DNA of 23,820 nucleotides from a virus, in IMG/VR virus record IMGVR_UViG_3300021090_000001, positions 64,001 through 87,820 of that record. One strand, written 5' to 3'. Positions 12,760 to 19,633 of the stretch are shown piece by piece. The position numbers were made by a program, and so were the translations under genes. The stretch's first letter is position 1, and each line of letters opens with the position of its first letter. A model generated the notes under the pieces. The model was not told the DNA's origin, did no database searches, and worked only from the letters and a program-made list of their open reading frames with translations.

Positions 12760-13068
12760 GTGAAGCTGAAGCGCGTCGAGCCCGAGATTCCACAGGAGCG
12801 AGTGAAACATGAATTGCCCGAGTCCCTTCGAGCCCTCGCCGAAGAGTTCAACGAGCGTGTGGGCTTTTCTTCTTTAGTAGAGATCGCCCTGTATGTCGGT
12901 CCTGGCCGCGCCGTCCCGCGCCGTCAGTGGTGCCTGAAGATGCACGTGGCCTCGGCCCTCTGGTTTGGCACCGATCTGGAAAAGATGATCGAGGCGGCCA
13001 AGAAGCACAACTGCATCTTCATCAAAATCGACCAGCACAACGCCGCGCACTTCACGGAGGCCGTTTGA
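12760..13068 (+). CDS. 102-residue protein, stand-alone version of the 13178 C-terminal module
   Basis: GTG 12760 follows GAGGAGGAGC. Residues 18-90 (ELPESLRALAEEFNERVG, then EIALYVGPG, LEKMIEAAKKHNCIFIKI) align with residues 131-197 of the protein at 13178 (FAEEVREKSPEYVVALSIGPG, read in parts; then LIEEFSALAREYGCVGEYIHL). The same order of helix, strand with GPG turn, helix and closing strand is kept. It also shares ELPE(S/T)LRALA with the N-terminus of the 13178 protein. It overlaps the next gene by 1 bp (TGATG). Function unknown. Confidence 0.75.
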   Translation: MKLKRVEPEIPQERVKHELPESLRALAEEFNERVGFSSLVEIALYVGPGRAVPRRQWCLKMHVASALWFGTDLEKMIEAAKKHNCIFIKIDQHNAAHFTEAV

Positions 13069-13178
13069 TGGCGGGCATCCAGGACCGCCTACACGCCGCG
13101 CAGGCGCTCGCTGAGGCCGCCGAGGCGCGCTACGAGTCCACCGAGAACGTCCACGTCGCGATCCAGAGGCGGACCTGA
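13068..13178 (+). CDS. 36-residue protein with VHVAIQRRT tail
   Basis: A very short gene in TGATG overlaps at both ends (13066-13070 and 13176-13180). It begins MAGIQDRLHAAQALAEAAEA, a single amphipathic helix, and ends VHVAIQRRT, nearly the tail of the 12269 gene product. The seamless coupling and the shared tail indicate that this is the remnant or reduced copy of a 12269-like gene left by a local duplication rather than a chance frame. Confidence 0.62.
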   Translation: MAGIQDRLHAAQALAEAAEARYESTENVHVAIQRRT

Positions 13179-13825
13179 TGGCGCCACCGCGAGAGTTGCC
13201 CGAGACCCTGCGGGCGCTCGCCGATGCGGCGGGCAACAAGCTCGGGAAGGTCAACTGGCCGGTGGCGATCATCAACGCCGTCTGGGACGCCAAGGAGACG
13301 CCCGAGGGTGAGGACGGGCTCGGTCAGACCCACGCCCTCGATCGCGTCGAGGCGATCCTCGCGGAGGTTCTGGGTATGGAGATCGGCGAAGCACTTTCGG
13401 TCAATGAAATGGTCGCCAGGCTGAAGGCGATGCGGAAGGGACGGCAAGTGACCTGCCCGAAGTGCAAGACCGTCGCCATCGTCCACGCCGCCGGTCTTGA
13501 CACCGGGGAGATGAACTTCTGCACCAAGTGCGGGACCAGGCTGCTGCCGGATGACGCCCGAGTTCCGATCCCGCTTGCCCTCGTTTCCTTCGCGGAAGAG
13601 GTGCGCGAGAAGTCACCCGAGTACGTGGTGGCGCTCTCGATCGGCCCCGGTGAACCGGACTGGGCGGTGCGGGTCCAGCACCCGACCGGGCGCTTTGACC
13701 GCAAGCTGATCGAAGAGTTCAGCGCATTGGCGAGAGAATACGGTTGCGTCGGCGAGTACATACACCTACAGCTCGCCCCACAGGACATATTCACGATCTG
13801 GGTCCGCGAAGGAGATGGTGTTTGA
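13178..13825 (+). CDS. three-module zinc-ribbon protein, 215 residues
   Basis: Residues 26-82 form a helical module (NWPVAIINAVW, then GMEIGEALSVNEMVARL) also found in the 15965 gene product. Residues 91-121 are a zinc ribbon, C93-PK-C96 and C115-TK-C118. Residues 130-200 match the 12760 protein. It therefore looks like a fusion of separately encoded parts around a ribbon. ATG 13178 is in a TGATG overlap and the stop overlaps the next start the same way. Probably a nucleic-acid or protein adaptor; the role of the modules is unknown. Confidence 0.8.
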   Translation: MAPPRELPETLRALADAAGNKLGKVNWPVAIINAVWDAKETPEGEDGLGQTHALDRVEAILAEVLGMEIGEALSVNEMVARLKAMRKGRQVTCPKCKTVAIVHAAGLDTGEMNFCTKCGTRLLPDDARVPIPLALVSFAEEVREKSPEYVVALSIGPGEPDWAVRVQHPTGRFDRKLIEEFSALAREYGCVGEYIHLQLAPQDIFTIWVREGDGV

Positions 13826-14145
13826 TGACCGAGGAAGCGGGCTTCATCGGTTGGGAGGACGCCCTTGTCCTAACTCCCGACGAGCGTCAGGAGATAGCCA
13901 GGGTCGTCATCTCGGCTATCAGCCGGGTCTCGGCTATCAGCCGGGGCGCCGACGAGCTTGTGATCGCCTATGCGCTGGGCCGGATCGCGGCCGAGGCATC
14001 GGAAGACGCCGGGGCGCCCGCGATCGACCTGAAAGCGACCGCGTTGAGGGCCATCACCCACTCCATTGGCTTGGCACGTCGAGCGGGCGCGAGCTGGAAC
14101 GAGATCGCCAGCGCCCTACCGAACCCGCAAGAGTGGGAGGACTGA
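13825..14145 (+). CDS. helical 106-residue protein with in-frame tandem repeat
   Basis: ATG 13825 follows GAAGGAG and overlaps the upstream stop. The protein is helical; the C-terminus ARRAGASWNEIASALPNPQEW resembles a HTH helix pair of the type G-A-S-W-x-E-I-A. Residues 29-40 contain SAISRV-SAISRG, produced by a perfect 18-bp tandem duplication at 13910-13945. A DNA-binding role is suggested by the HTH-like end but unproven. The stop overlaps the next ATG (TGATG). Confidence 0.76.
   Translation: MTEEAGFIGWEDALVLTPDERQEIARVVISAISRVSAISRGADELVIAYALGRIAAEASEDAGAPAIDLKATALRAITHSIGLARRAGASWNEIASALPNPQEWED
13910..13945 (+). repeat. perfect 18-bp tandem duplication
   Basis: TCTCGGCTATCAGCCGGG is repeated twice with no difference, adding six in-frame residues. 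Each unit contains CGGCT-ATC-AGCCG, a short hairpin, which makes replication slippage a likely origin. Confidence 0.9.
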
Positions 14146-14420
14146 TGGCCCGCCTGGACAACCGCCCAGACAAACCAGGGGCGCCCGGCTTCCGCATCCG
14201 CACCCTGACTGCGTTTATCGCTGTCGATGAGGAGGACAACAGTGAGGGTGTGGTCGCTTGTACGAACCCGGTCACCGGGATGACCGAACCGCTGATCGGC
14301 GCCGACGACGCGCGGATCATGCAATACCGGCCGCTCGCGGAAAGGTTTGTGAAGGCGACGGGCACCCCGATCACGCTCGTCCGGTTCACCGTTCGCGAGG
14401 ACGTGGAGACGTTGCGATGA
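14145..14420 (+). CDS. unknown 91-residue protein
   Basis: ATG 14145 is in a TGATG overlap. The product begins with a basic, Pro-rich segment (MARLDNRPDKPGAPGFRIR), then strands LTAFIAVDEEDNSEGVVACT and a helix DARIMQYRPLAERFVKATG, closing with a strand ITLVRFTVRED. This alternation fits a small alpha/beta fold. Its stop overlaps the next ATG by 4 bp. No catalytic residues are apparent. Confidence 0.72.
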   Translation: MARLDNRPDKPGAPGFRIRTLTAFIAVDEEDNSEGVVACTNPVTGMTEPLIGADDARIMQYRPLAERFVKATGTPITLVRFTVREDVETLR

Positions 14421-15016
14421 GCGAAGCACCTTGGGAGGTCCGCGCCGAAGCGGCGGGTTCGATCGTTGACATCCAAGCGAAGGCGCTGAAGGCCGCGCTG
14501 ACGGAGTCGAAGCCCGACGTTCGTGCCGCCTACATACGGATGGCCGAGGCCGCCGAGATGGCCTTTGCCCTGGTCGTGCCGGAGGTAATCCAAAGCGCCA
14601 TGAGTAAGGAGCATCTTCTCCCCGATCCGAGCGCCCAGGTTGGCGGCGTCGAGCCATACTCCACGGACGACCCCCTCGTCGTTCTCCTCTACCTGCTCCT
14701 TCGTGACCATCTGCACGCCGGGATTTTCGAGAGACTGATCAGTGAACTTGGCGATGGCGGCAGCTCCCTGACGAACCCCTACCTCGGCCAGTATGCGGTT
14801 AACATCGCACAGCGACTCCGCGAAGACCGGGGTACGCCGATCCCCAGCCTCAGCGAGGACGAGGCCACCGCGATCAGTGACTGCGTCGCGGTGGCGGCGC
14901 GCATCGGCGCGGCCTTCGAGTTCTACGGCGGCATCGAAGTCCACAAAGCCGCTCGGAAGGCGACTGACGCCCTCGACCGACTCGGCATCCAACACGAGAC
15001 GGAGGTTGAGGATTAG
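14417..15016 (+). CDS. unknown 199-residue helical protein
   Basis: ATG 14417 is in an ATGA overlap. The N-terminal 60 residues are long helices (SIVDIQAKALKAALTESKPD; RMAEAAEMAFALVVPEVIQS). A Leu-rich piece PLVVLLYLLLRDHL follows but is too short and too charged at its ends to be a clear membrane helix. The C-terminal third has AISDCVAVAARIGAAFEFYGG and HKAARKATDALDRLGI helices. The next gene starts immediately after its TAG. Helical scaffold or small-regulator types are possible; family unknown. Confidence 0.72.
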   Translation: MSEAPWEVRAEAAGSIVDIQAKALKAALTESKPDVRAAYIRMAEAAEMAFALVVPEVIQSAMSKEHLLPDPSAQVGGVEPYSTDDPLVVLLYLLLRDHLHAGIFERLISELGDGGSSLTNPYLGQYAVNIAQRLREDRGTPIPSLSEDEATAISDCVAVAARIGAAFEFYGGIEVHKAARKATDALDRLGIQHETEVED

Positions 15017-15379
15017 ATGGCGCTCAGCAAGGCAATAGGACCGCTCGAACGGCTGGTGAAATGGCGGGTGGTGTTCGCGGGCTGGCAGCTCGGGACCCGT
15101 TACAACCGTGACAAGGAGGACCCCGAGGCTCAGGCGGTTCGTGACCATCGCGAGGTAACGATGATCATGCGCGCCGAGATTTCAGCGCTGGTCGCGCTGC
15201 TGGTGGAGAAAGGCGTCATCACCGAAGAGGAGTTCGACGCCGCGCTCGCTGCTGAGGCAGAGCAGTTGAGCGAGGACTTCTCCAAACGCTTCCCCGGAAT
15301 GCGCGCCACCGACATCGGCATCACGGTGGACATCGCCGAGATGGAAAAACACGGTACGATGCGCGGGTGGCTGCCGTGA
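15017..15379 (+). CDS. phage-type protein, LERLVKWRVVFAGWQLGTR family
   Basis: A 120-residue protein with LERLVKWRVVFAGWQLGTR near the start, then AVRDHREVTMIMRAEISALV and a helical C-terminus with KRFPGMRATDIGITVD. This run of conserved blocks is one I recognise from many actinobacteriophage genomes, where it is annotated only as hypothetical. Length is close to the family norm as I recall it, so the gene appears intact. ATG 15017 directly follows the TAG of its neighbour, and the 3' end overlaps the next GTG start. Confidence 0.82.
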   Translation: MALSKAIGPLERLVKWRVVFAGWQLGTRYNRDKEDPEAQAVRDHREVTMIMRAEISALVALLVEKGVITEEEFDAALAAEAEQLSEDFSKRFPGMRATDIGITVDIAEMEKHGTMRGWLP

Positions 15380-15972
15380 CGCTCGCGGACGCCGCCTTCT
15401 TTGTCTCGTTGTTCGCCTTCGTCACCACTATCGCTCTGAGCGTGGTTTACGCCCGCGCGGTGAGGTCGCAACAGGCAAAGCTGAAGGAAAAGGACGAGGA
15501 GATCGTCAATCGGCTCGATCGGGCGGCGCCGTTCATGCGCCGAGTGCTGGAGCTGGTCCAGGATGTCGAGAGAGTCGCCGAAAACCTACGTCAGCAGACG
15601 TCCGCCGGGGCGCGACAATGTGGCGATGAGCTGCGTGCCGCCACCGCGAGGTTCGCGGGGCGGATTGAGCCTGAGGAGGTAGTCGAGGTCGCCCATGCTG
15701 GTGACGAGCCCGCCAGGCCCGAGCCCTCGCAACGCTGGGAGCTGATACCGGGAGTGACGATCACCGAGGCGGGTAGAACGGTGGGCCACCACATCGGCGT
15801 GCCGGTTGACCACGTCCGCGCACTGGTTGAGGCCGTTGACCTCAGGGTCATGGCCGACCCCAAGCAGCGCTGCCTCGCCGAAGGCACCCTGGCCGAGCTG
15901 CGCCAGTGCATCGCCGAGGTTGACCGCAGAGAGCAGGAAGACACGAGATGGAGGTTGAAGAATCATGAGTGA
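15376..15972 (+). CDS. single-pass membrane protein with coiled coil
   Basis: GTG 15376 forms a GTGA overlap; GTG 15367 would add three residues. Residues 6-26 (AAFFVSLFAFVTTIALSVVYA) form one hydrophobic helix with Arg just after it, predicting N-terminus out and the rest cytoplasmic. Residues 30-75 are a charged coiled coil. A globular C-terminus includes GVTITEAGRTVGHHIGVPVD and a conserved-looking helix, CLAEGTLAELRQCIAEV. It may tether a partner to the membrane. It overlaps the next gene by 8 bp. Confidence 0.75.
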   Translation: MTLADAAFFVSLFAFVTTIALSVVYARAVRSQQAKLKEKDEEIVNRLDRAAPFMRRVLELVQDVERVAENLRQQTSAGARQCGDELRAATARFAGRIEPEEVVEVAHAGDEPARPEPSQRWELIPGVTITEAGRTVGHHIGVPVDHVRALVEAVDLRVMADPKQRCLAEGTLAELRQCIAEVDRREQEDTRWRLKNHE

Positions 15973-16444
15973 CAGCACGGGAAACGCCCCTTCGAGGGTG
16001 GAGGACCTTCGACGGGGCCTCGAAATTATCCATAACCTGGGTGGAGTCGGCCGCCCCGACCCCGACTGGCCGCTCGCGATCGCCTGGGCCGTGGACCAAA
16101 CGAATGACGGAACTGCCAACGAGCGTCGGAACTTAGTCCTGAAGGCGATCGCGATCCTCCTCGGCGTCGAGCCCGGCGAGGCCCTGACTATCCCCGAGAT
16201 GATCCGGCGCCGCACGCTGCCCGAGCGGCTCTTGCCGATCTTGGACGAGGACCGCTACGAATTCACCGGACTCCGGCTCCGAGAAATGCTGTTCGAAGTC
16301 GCGGGCACCGCCAGTGGTGTGTTCCTCCGAGAAGACCCCGATAAGGTGATGCCGTTGAGCGAGGTCGCCAAGGCCGTTCAGGGCTGGGCCATCGTCAGGG
16401 CCGAGATGTTCGCCGCCGCGCACCAAGATCTGGCCGATGGCTGA
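15965..16444 (+). CDS. 159-residue protein sharing a module with the 13178 gene
   Basis: ATG 15965 follows GGAGG at 10 bp. Residues 33-83 (DWPLAIAWAVDQ, then AIAILLGVEPGEALTIPEMIRR) align with residues 25-82 of the 13178 protein, keeping W-P-(L/V)-A-I, L-G-(V/M) and G-E-A-L-(T/S). The rest is helical with no zinc ribbon. The shared module therefore moves between different partners within this operon. The stop overlaps the next ATG by 8 bp. Function unknown. Confidence 0.77.
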   Translation: MSDSTGNAPSRVEDLRRGLEIIHNLGGVGRPDPDWPLAIAWAVDQTNDGTANERRNLVLKAIAILLGVEPGEALTIPEMIRRRTLPERLLPILDEDRYEFTGLRLREMLFEVAGTASGVFLREDPDKVMPLSEVAKAVQGWAIVRAEMFAAAHQDLADG

Positions 16445-16646
16445 CGTTAGGCCAACCCAGGATGAGATCTGGTCGGCAGGCGACTCCCGAGTGAAGGTGC
16501 TGTGCGTCAGCGGCGATCGGGTAACGCTTGAACGGACGGCCGGGGCGCCCAACCATGTCCTGCACAGGACCTTCATCTGTTCGATCGCCCAACTGAACGC
16601 CGCCTTCACGCTCGATGCCGCGCGGACCAAGGCAGGCTCGCCATGA
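16437..16646 (+). CDS. small beta-barrel-like protein, 69 residues
   Basis: It starts at ATG 16437 inside the previous gene. The sequence DEIWSAGDSRVKVLCVSGDR, then VTLER and LHRTFICSIAQLN, follows the pattern of small phage proteins that open with G/D-x-I-W-x-x-x-D and have a V-x-V-L-x-V-x-G-D-x-V-x-L hairpin, a small barrel of unknown role. The C-terminal 10 residues are basic and probably disordered. The stop overlaps the next ATG (ATGA). Confidence 0.7.
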   Translation: MADVRPTQDEIWSAGDSRVKVLCVSGDRVTLERTAGAPNHVLHRTFICSIAQLNAAFTLDAARTKAGSP

Positions 16647-16783
16647 GATGGCTTGGCCTGTTTCTAGTAGGCGTTGTCGTCGGTGCCGCCGGAATGCTCG
16701 GCCTGGCCTGGGCGGTAGACGCATACGAGGAACGAACCGGCACAAACGTCTACCCGCCGACGCCGCGCCAGTGGGGGGACTGA
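16643..16783 (+). CDS. 46-residue single-pass membrane protein
   Basis: ATG 16643 is in an ATGA overlap and the stop in a TGATG overlap. The product starts MRWLGLFLVGVVVGAAGMLG and continues LAWAVDAYEERTG, so one transmembrane helix of about 24 residues is followed by a short polar tail ending TPRQWGD. The helix contains G-x3-G/A spacing (G10, G14, A16), which favours helix packing. The hydrophobic run in a dense chain makes a chance frame unlikely. It is a second membrane-anchored product near the 15376 gene. Confidence 0.72.
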   Translation: MRWLGLFLVGVVVGAAGMLGLAWAVDAYEERTGTNVYPPTPRQWGD

Positions 16784-17046
16784 TGACCTACCGGCCCATG
16801 ACCGACGACGAGATTCGGTACTACGCCGAAGGGCTCAAAGAGGCAACGATCCTCTTCTTCGACCTTGCTCTGGGTGAGAACTCGGCGGGCATCCTGACGC
16901 CCGAAGAGTTCAGCTGCCTGCTCTACAGCGGGCCGCTACCCGACGAGCTGCGCAAGTGGCTGAAGCAATCTCGCGAGCGGGCATACGATGGTGCCCTGCG
17001 GGCTCAGGTTGAAGCCAGCGGCCGCGCAGTCAGGGATGCAGAATGA
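16783..17046 (+). CDS. unknown 87-residue acidic helical protein
   Basis: ATG 16783 overlaps the membrane-protein stop. The product begins MTYRPMTDDEIRYYAEGLKE, then ATILFFDLALGENSAGILTP and a helix LPDELRKWLKQSRERAYDGAL. No cysteine pair or membrane helix is seen. Its acidic start and a charged C-terminal helix suggest a soluble binding protein. The stop overlaps the next gene as ATGA. Confidence 0.7.
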   Translation: MTYRPMTDDEIRYYAEGLKEATILFFDLALGENSAGILTPEEFSCLLYSGPLPDELRKWLKQSRERAYDGALRAQVEASGRAVRDAE

Positions 17047-17213
17047 CTCGGGAATCCAGCCTCAAAAAGCGTATCCGTGCCCGGATGAAAGAGACGGGCG
17101 AGAAGTTCACCCAGGCGCGTCGAGCCGTCCTCGCTGAAGACGAGGCTGCGTTCGAGCGCGAGCAAGATCGCCCGGATCACAGTGGCGATCGCAACATTGG
17201 AGAAGACCAATGA
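17043..17213 (+). CDS. 56-residue basic protein with RARMKETGEKFTQARR motif
   Basis: ATG 17043 is in an ATGA overlap. The motif K-R-I-R-A-R-M-K-E-T-G-E-K-F-T-Q-A-R-R at residues 9-27 has the form K-x-x-R-A-R-M-x-x-T-G-E-x-[FY]-x-x-A-R-R. I have seen this often in actinobacterial proteins, alone or at the ends of larger ones, without an established role. A helix with a basic face makes nucleic-acid or ribosome contact plausible. The C-terminus is acidic and polar. The stop overlaps the next ATG. Confidence 0.68.
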   Translation: MTRESSLKKRIRARMKETGEKFTQARRAVLAEDEAAFEREQDRPDHSGDRNIGEDQ

Positions 17214-17323
17214 TCAAACGCCTGTTCAGAGTTATGTTCTCACCCACCGAGCCTTCCCAGCGCCGACCCGCGCGTCAGATCGCGCTGGAAGCCCGGCGTA
17301 TCGAGGCGGCGACAAGGCGCTAG
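17210..17323 (+). CDS. possible 37-residue basic peptide
   Basis: ATG 17210 is in an ATGA overlap and the TAG (17321-17323) shares a base with the next gene's GTG. The product begins MIKRLFRVMFSPTEPSQRRP and ends with an Arg-rich helix ALEARRIEAATRR. The continuous coupling supports translation, but the short basic sequence is also what a chance GC-rich frame gives, so confidence is modest. Confidence 0.48.
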   Translation: MIKRLFRVMFSPTEPSQRRPARQIALEARRIEAATRR

Positions 17324-17877
17324 TGGCGACGCAGCTCTCAACTGGAGGCAGCGTCAGGGTCGAACGTGAGGATGGCGACGCTTGTCAACGCTTCGGCTGC
17401 ACCGGGCTTCTGCACCCTCACGGCAAGATCCGGGGTGAAGATGTCATGGAGTGCAGTGGTTGTCACTTCACCTTCGCGACGATCTTCTCGCTTCCCGCCG
17501 GTCCACCGCATGGACAGGGCGAACCACCAGAAGTGACGATCCCCTCTGTCGTCATTGAGCGGTTCGCGCGACTGCTGCTGCAACGCAACCAGGAAATCGC
17601 AGTCCCGAACCCGAACGACCGCACGAGCTTTGAGGACCTGCCGCCGAATCTCCAACGCGGCCACATCAAGGATGCCGAAGCCCTGCTCACCCCGATATGG
17701 ACTGAAGTCGCCGACTGGTTCGGTTTCTCGCTCGATGATCGAGAAAATCAGCAAAACGCGGGGAATGCAATCAGCGAGATCGCCATCCCCGCGCTAAAAC
17801 ACTGTGAGGAGCATTACAACTACGGAGCCCGCGCACGCCGCTTGCTCGAAGCCGCGATCGGAAGTGAGGCGGGATGA
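17323..17877 (+). CDS. zinc-finger protein, 184 residues
   Basis: GTG 17323 is chosen because it overlaps the upstream TAG by one base; longer readings would overlap two coupled genes. A zinc site is seen at C21-QRFG-C26 and C44-SG-C47-H. The middle (TIPSVVIERFARLLLQRNQE) and C-terminus (NAISEIAIPALKHCEEHYNY) are helical, with the segment RTSFEDLPPNLQRGHIKDAE between them. The four-Cys arrangement with long spacing resembles a ribbon. Function unknown, possibly regulatory. Confidence 0.72.
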   Translation: MATQLSTGGSVRVEREDGDACQRFGCTGLLHPHGKIRGEDVMECSGCHFTFATIFSLPAGPPHGQGEPPEVTIPSVVIERFARLLLQRNQEIAVPNPNDRTSFEDLPPNLQRGHIKDAEALLTPIWTEVADWFGFSLDDRENQQNAGNAISEIAIPALKHCEEHYNYGARARRLLEAAIGSEAG

Positions 17878-18152
17878 TGGCGGGGGAGCTGTATGAGCGT
17901 TTCCAGGAGCTTTCCAAGCGGTTCGACGCCGTCCAGGAGGAGGTCATGCGCCTCATGCGCCCGCCGTTCAACCAGGACCCGGACATCTCGATGCGAAACC
18001 AGATTATTGGCTACCTGAAGGGCAAGGCGAACGTCAGGGAAGACGAGGCTGCCAACGCACCAAGTTCAGACGCTCGTCAGGAATTGACCGAACAGGCGGC
18101 GACGCTGCGGTTGGCCGCCGACGATCTCGAACACGAACAGGAGGGGAAATGA
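17874..18152 (+). CDS. unknown 92-residue helical protein
   Basis: ATG 17874 (ATGA overlap) or ATG 17877 (TGATG) is the start; both keep the frame. The product is nearly all helix: ELYERFQELSKRFDAVQEEV, then ISMRNQIIGYLKGKANVRED and QELTEQAATLRLAADDLEHE. Heptad-like spacing in the first segment suggests coiled-coil pairing. No known family. Its stop overlaps the next gene. Confidence 0.7.
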   Translation: MMAGELYERFQELSKRFDAVQEEVMRLMRPPFNQDPDISMRNQIIGYLKGKANVREDEAANAPSSDARQELTEQAATLRLAADDLEHEQEGK

Positions 18153-18712
18153 CCACCCGAAAAGACGACGATGCCCTGACCGAGTTTCAGAAGCAGGCGC
18201 TCGGACGCACCGATGCCCTGACCGAGCCTCAGAAGCAGGCGCTCGGACGCACTATCGACAATGCCTACCGTCGAAAAGAGTGGGACGGCAACATGCGGAA
18301 GCGGCCGAACCTCTGGAATTGCTCAGGACCGACGGCGATCGCGCTGGTCCGCAAGGGGATGGTCGAAGAAGTCACCTCAGGTGGGTACCGAACTGTGTTT
18401 CGGCTCACCAAAGCTGGTGTCGAGGTCGGCACTGCCGAGGCGACCAAGACGCTCGCCAAGCACCCCCAGCTTCTTGCGCAGGAGGAGCGCGATCGCAAGA
18501 ACAAAGAGTCGAACGAACGCAACCGGAGGATCGCCAAGATTGTCGAGCCTTTCCGGGGAATCAAAGTGACCAGCGAAAAGAAGAAGGTGTCACTCGCCGC
18601 GTTACTGGAGAAGGAACTACAACGCGAACAGTATCGCGGTAGGTCCAATGCCTCACTAGACGACAAACAGTGGGAGCAACTGGGCGAGCAGATCGAGACG
18701 CTGCGGTCATGA
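18149..18712 (+). CDS. winged-helix-like protein with N-terminal tandem duplication
   Basis: A 187-residue protein. Residues 8-21 and 22-35 are near-identical 14-residue repeats (DALTEFQKQALGRT / DALTEPQKQALGRT), encoded by a 42-bp tandem duplication. Residues 55-95 (NLWNCSGPTAIALVRKGMVE, then GYRTVFRLTKAGVEVG) have the recognition helix, wing and T-x-A-G ending of a winged helix of the MarR/plasmid-regulator type. The C-terminal half is highly charged helix. ATG 18149 is in an ATGA overlap. Probably a DNA-binding regulator. Confidence 0.78.
   Translation: MTTRKDDDALTEFQKQALGRTDALTEPQKQALGRTIDNAYRRKEWDGNMRKRPNLWNCSGPTAIALVRKGMVEEVTSGGYRTVFRLTKAGVEVGTAEATKTLAKHPQLLAQEERDRKNKESNERNRRIAKIVEPFRGIKVTSEKKKVSLAALLEKELQREQYRGRSNASLDDKQWEQLGEQIETLRS
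18170..18253 (+). repeat. 42-bp in-frame tandem duplication
   Basis: Units 18170-18211 and 18212-18253 differ at only three positions (TTT/CCT in one codon and the last base). The first unit is a degenerate start to the second, so the duplication is recent. It lengthens the N-terminus of the winged-helix-like protein by 14 residues. Confidence 0.9.
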
Positions 18713-18936
18713 AAACGCGGATCAAAATCGTCCTCGCCCCCATGTGGGTGAAGCCGGGCCAGATGTTCGTCCTGGATGCCCGCGAGGCCAGGGTTGGCTT
18801 CGACCCCGCCCCGCACCTGGAGTTCCTTCGCGACCTGCTGCAACCCGAAAAATGGATTGTGGTCGGAAATGAGGAGAACCGTGACCGCCTGGTCGAGGCG
18901 ATTGTGGCTTCAGACGATCTGGAGCTGGTGGAATGA
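18709..18936 (+). CDS. unknown 75-residue protein
   Basis: ATG 18709 is in an ATGA overlap. The product begins MKTRIKIVLAPMWVKPGQMF, then VLDAREARVGFDPAPHLEFL and a strand WIVVGNEENRD with an acidic end. A strand-loop-strand start (V-K-P-G-Q-x-F-V-L-D) resembles short phage proteins with a P-G-Q-x-x-V-L-D motif. It is coupled to the next gene through another ATGA. Function unknown. Confidence 0.7.
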   Translation: MKTRIKIVLAPMWVKPGQMFVLDAREARVGFDPAPHLEFLRDLLQPEKWIVVGNEENRDRLVEAIVASDDLELVE

Positions 18937-19280
18937 TCGAGCTGGACCCGAAAAAGACTCCGCGCGAACTGACCGTCGATCGGGTCGCCCAGGCGATGTA
19001 TGAGTCGGTGAAAGCTGCCAGCTCGAAAGATTTGCCGGAGCGTTTCACGGAGATCGAGCCGCACAGCGTCGAGCGCTACCGACTGCTCGCGGGCGCTGCC
19101 GTGGAGGCACTGCCTTACCCAGCAGAGCTGCTTGCTGACCTCGCGTGGCAGCTCGCCTACAAGTATCAACACCCTGGTAGCTTCGTTGACGGTGTCAGGG
19201 GCACCTTCGAGAACTACGTCGAGGAGATCGGCAAGGAGTTCGCTGACGAGATCGTCCTGAAGGCGGCGAAAGAGCTGTGA
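18933..19280 (+). CDS. unknown 115-residue helical protein
   Basis: ATG 18933 is in an ATGA overlap. Helices dominate: VDRVAQAMYESVKAASSKDL, VERYRLLAGAAVEALPYPAE and LLADLAWQLAYKYQHPG, then FENYVEEIGKEFADEIVLKA. Several aromatic residues at helix ends suggest a compact bundle. It ends in a GTGA overlap with the next gene. No recognised family. Confidence 0.72.
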   Translation: MIELDPKKTPRELTVDRVAQAMYESVKAASSKDLPERFTEIEPHSVERYRLLAGAAVEALPYPAELLADLAWQLAYKYQHPGSFVDGVRGTFENYVEEIGKEFADEIVLKAAKEL

Positions 19281-19633
19281 GCGACTTCCCGCGCATTGCC
19301 GAAGAACTTGGTGTATCCGAGGAGACCGTTGCCAGGATCGTGGAGGCGCTGGGGGTCGAGGACGACTTCTACCCGACGACGCCGCGAGAGGCGCTATTGG
19401 CGGTCCTGATTGCCCTTCGCGAAGTGCCCATGCGTCCGCCCGCCCTGGTTTTCCGCGACATCGAAAACTGGGCCGACAAGGGGTTGCGAGGCAACGAGAG
19501 CTTCTTGCTGACCGACGCCCTCGCCGATCGCCTCGCCGAGGCCCACGGTCTGATCAAGCAGATAGGCCACGAGCCGCCATCGCTACCGCCCGACCTCGAA
19601 GCGATGGTCGAGCGGCGCTGGAGGACCCGGTGA
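19277..19633 (+). CDS. 118-residue protein with N-terminal HTH-like segment
   Basis: GTG 19277 is in a GTGA overlap. Residues 6-25 (RIAEELGVSEETVARIVEAL) fit the spacing of a helix-turn-helix, with the G-V-S turn and a second helix. The middle has EALLAVLIALREVP and the C-terminus is a basic, Arg-rich end. A small DNA-binding protein is plausible. It overlaps the next gene as GTGA. The alternative is a generic helical protein. Confidence 0.72.
   Translation: MSDFPRIAEELGVSEETVARIVEALGVEDDFYPTTPREALLAVLIALREVPMRPPALVFRDIENWADKGLRGNESFLLTDALADRLAEAHGLIKQIGHEPPSLPPDLEAMVERRWRTR

Noticed and set aside
14054-15148. Long minus-strand open frame of 364 codons opposite the 14145-15148 genes
   Set aside because: It lies antisense to three coupled plus-strand genes, one of a recognised phage family, has no SD and is explained by GC-rich codon bias.
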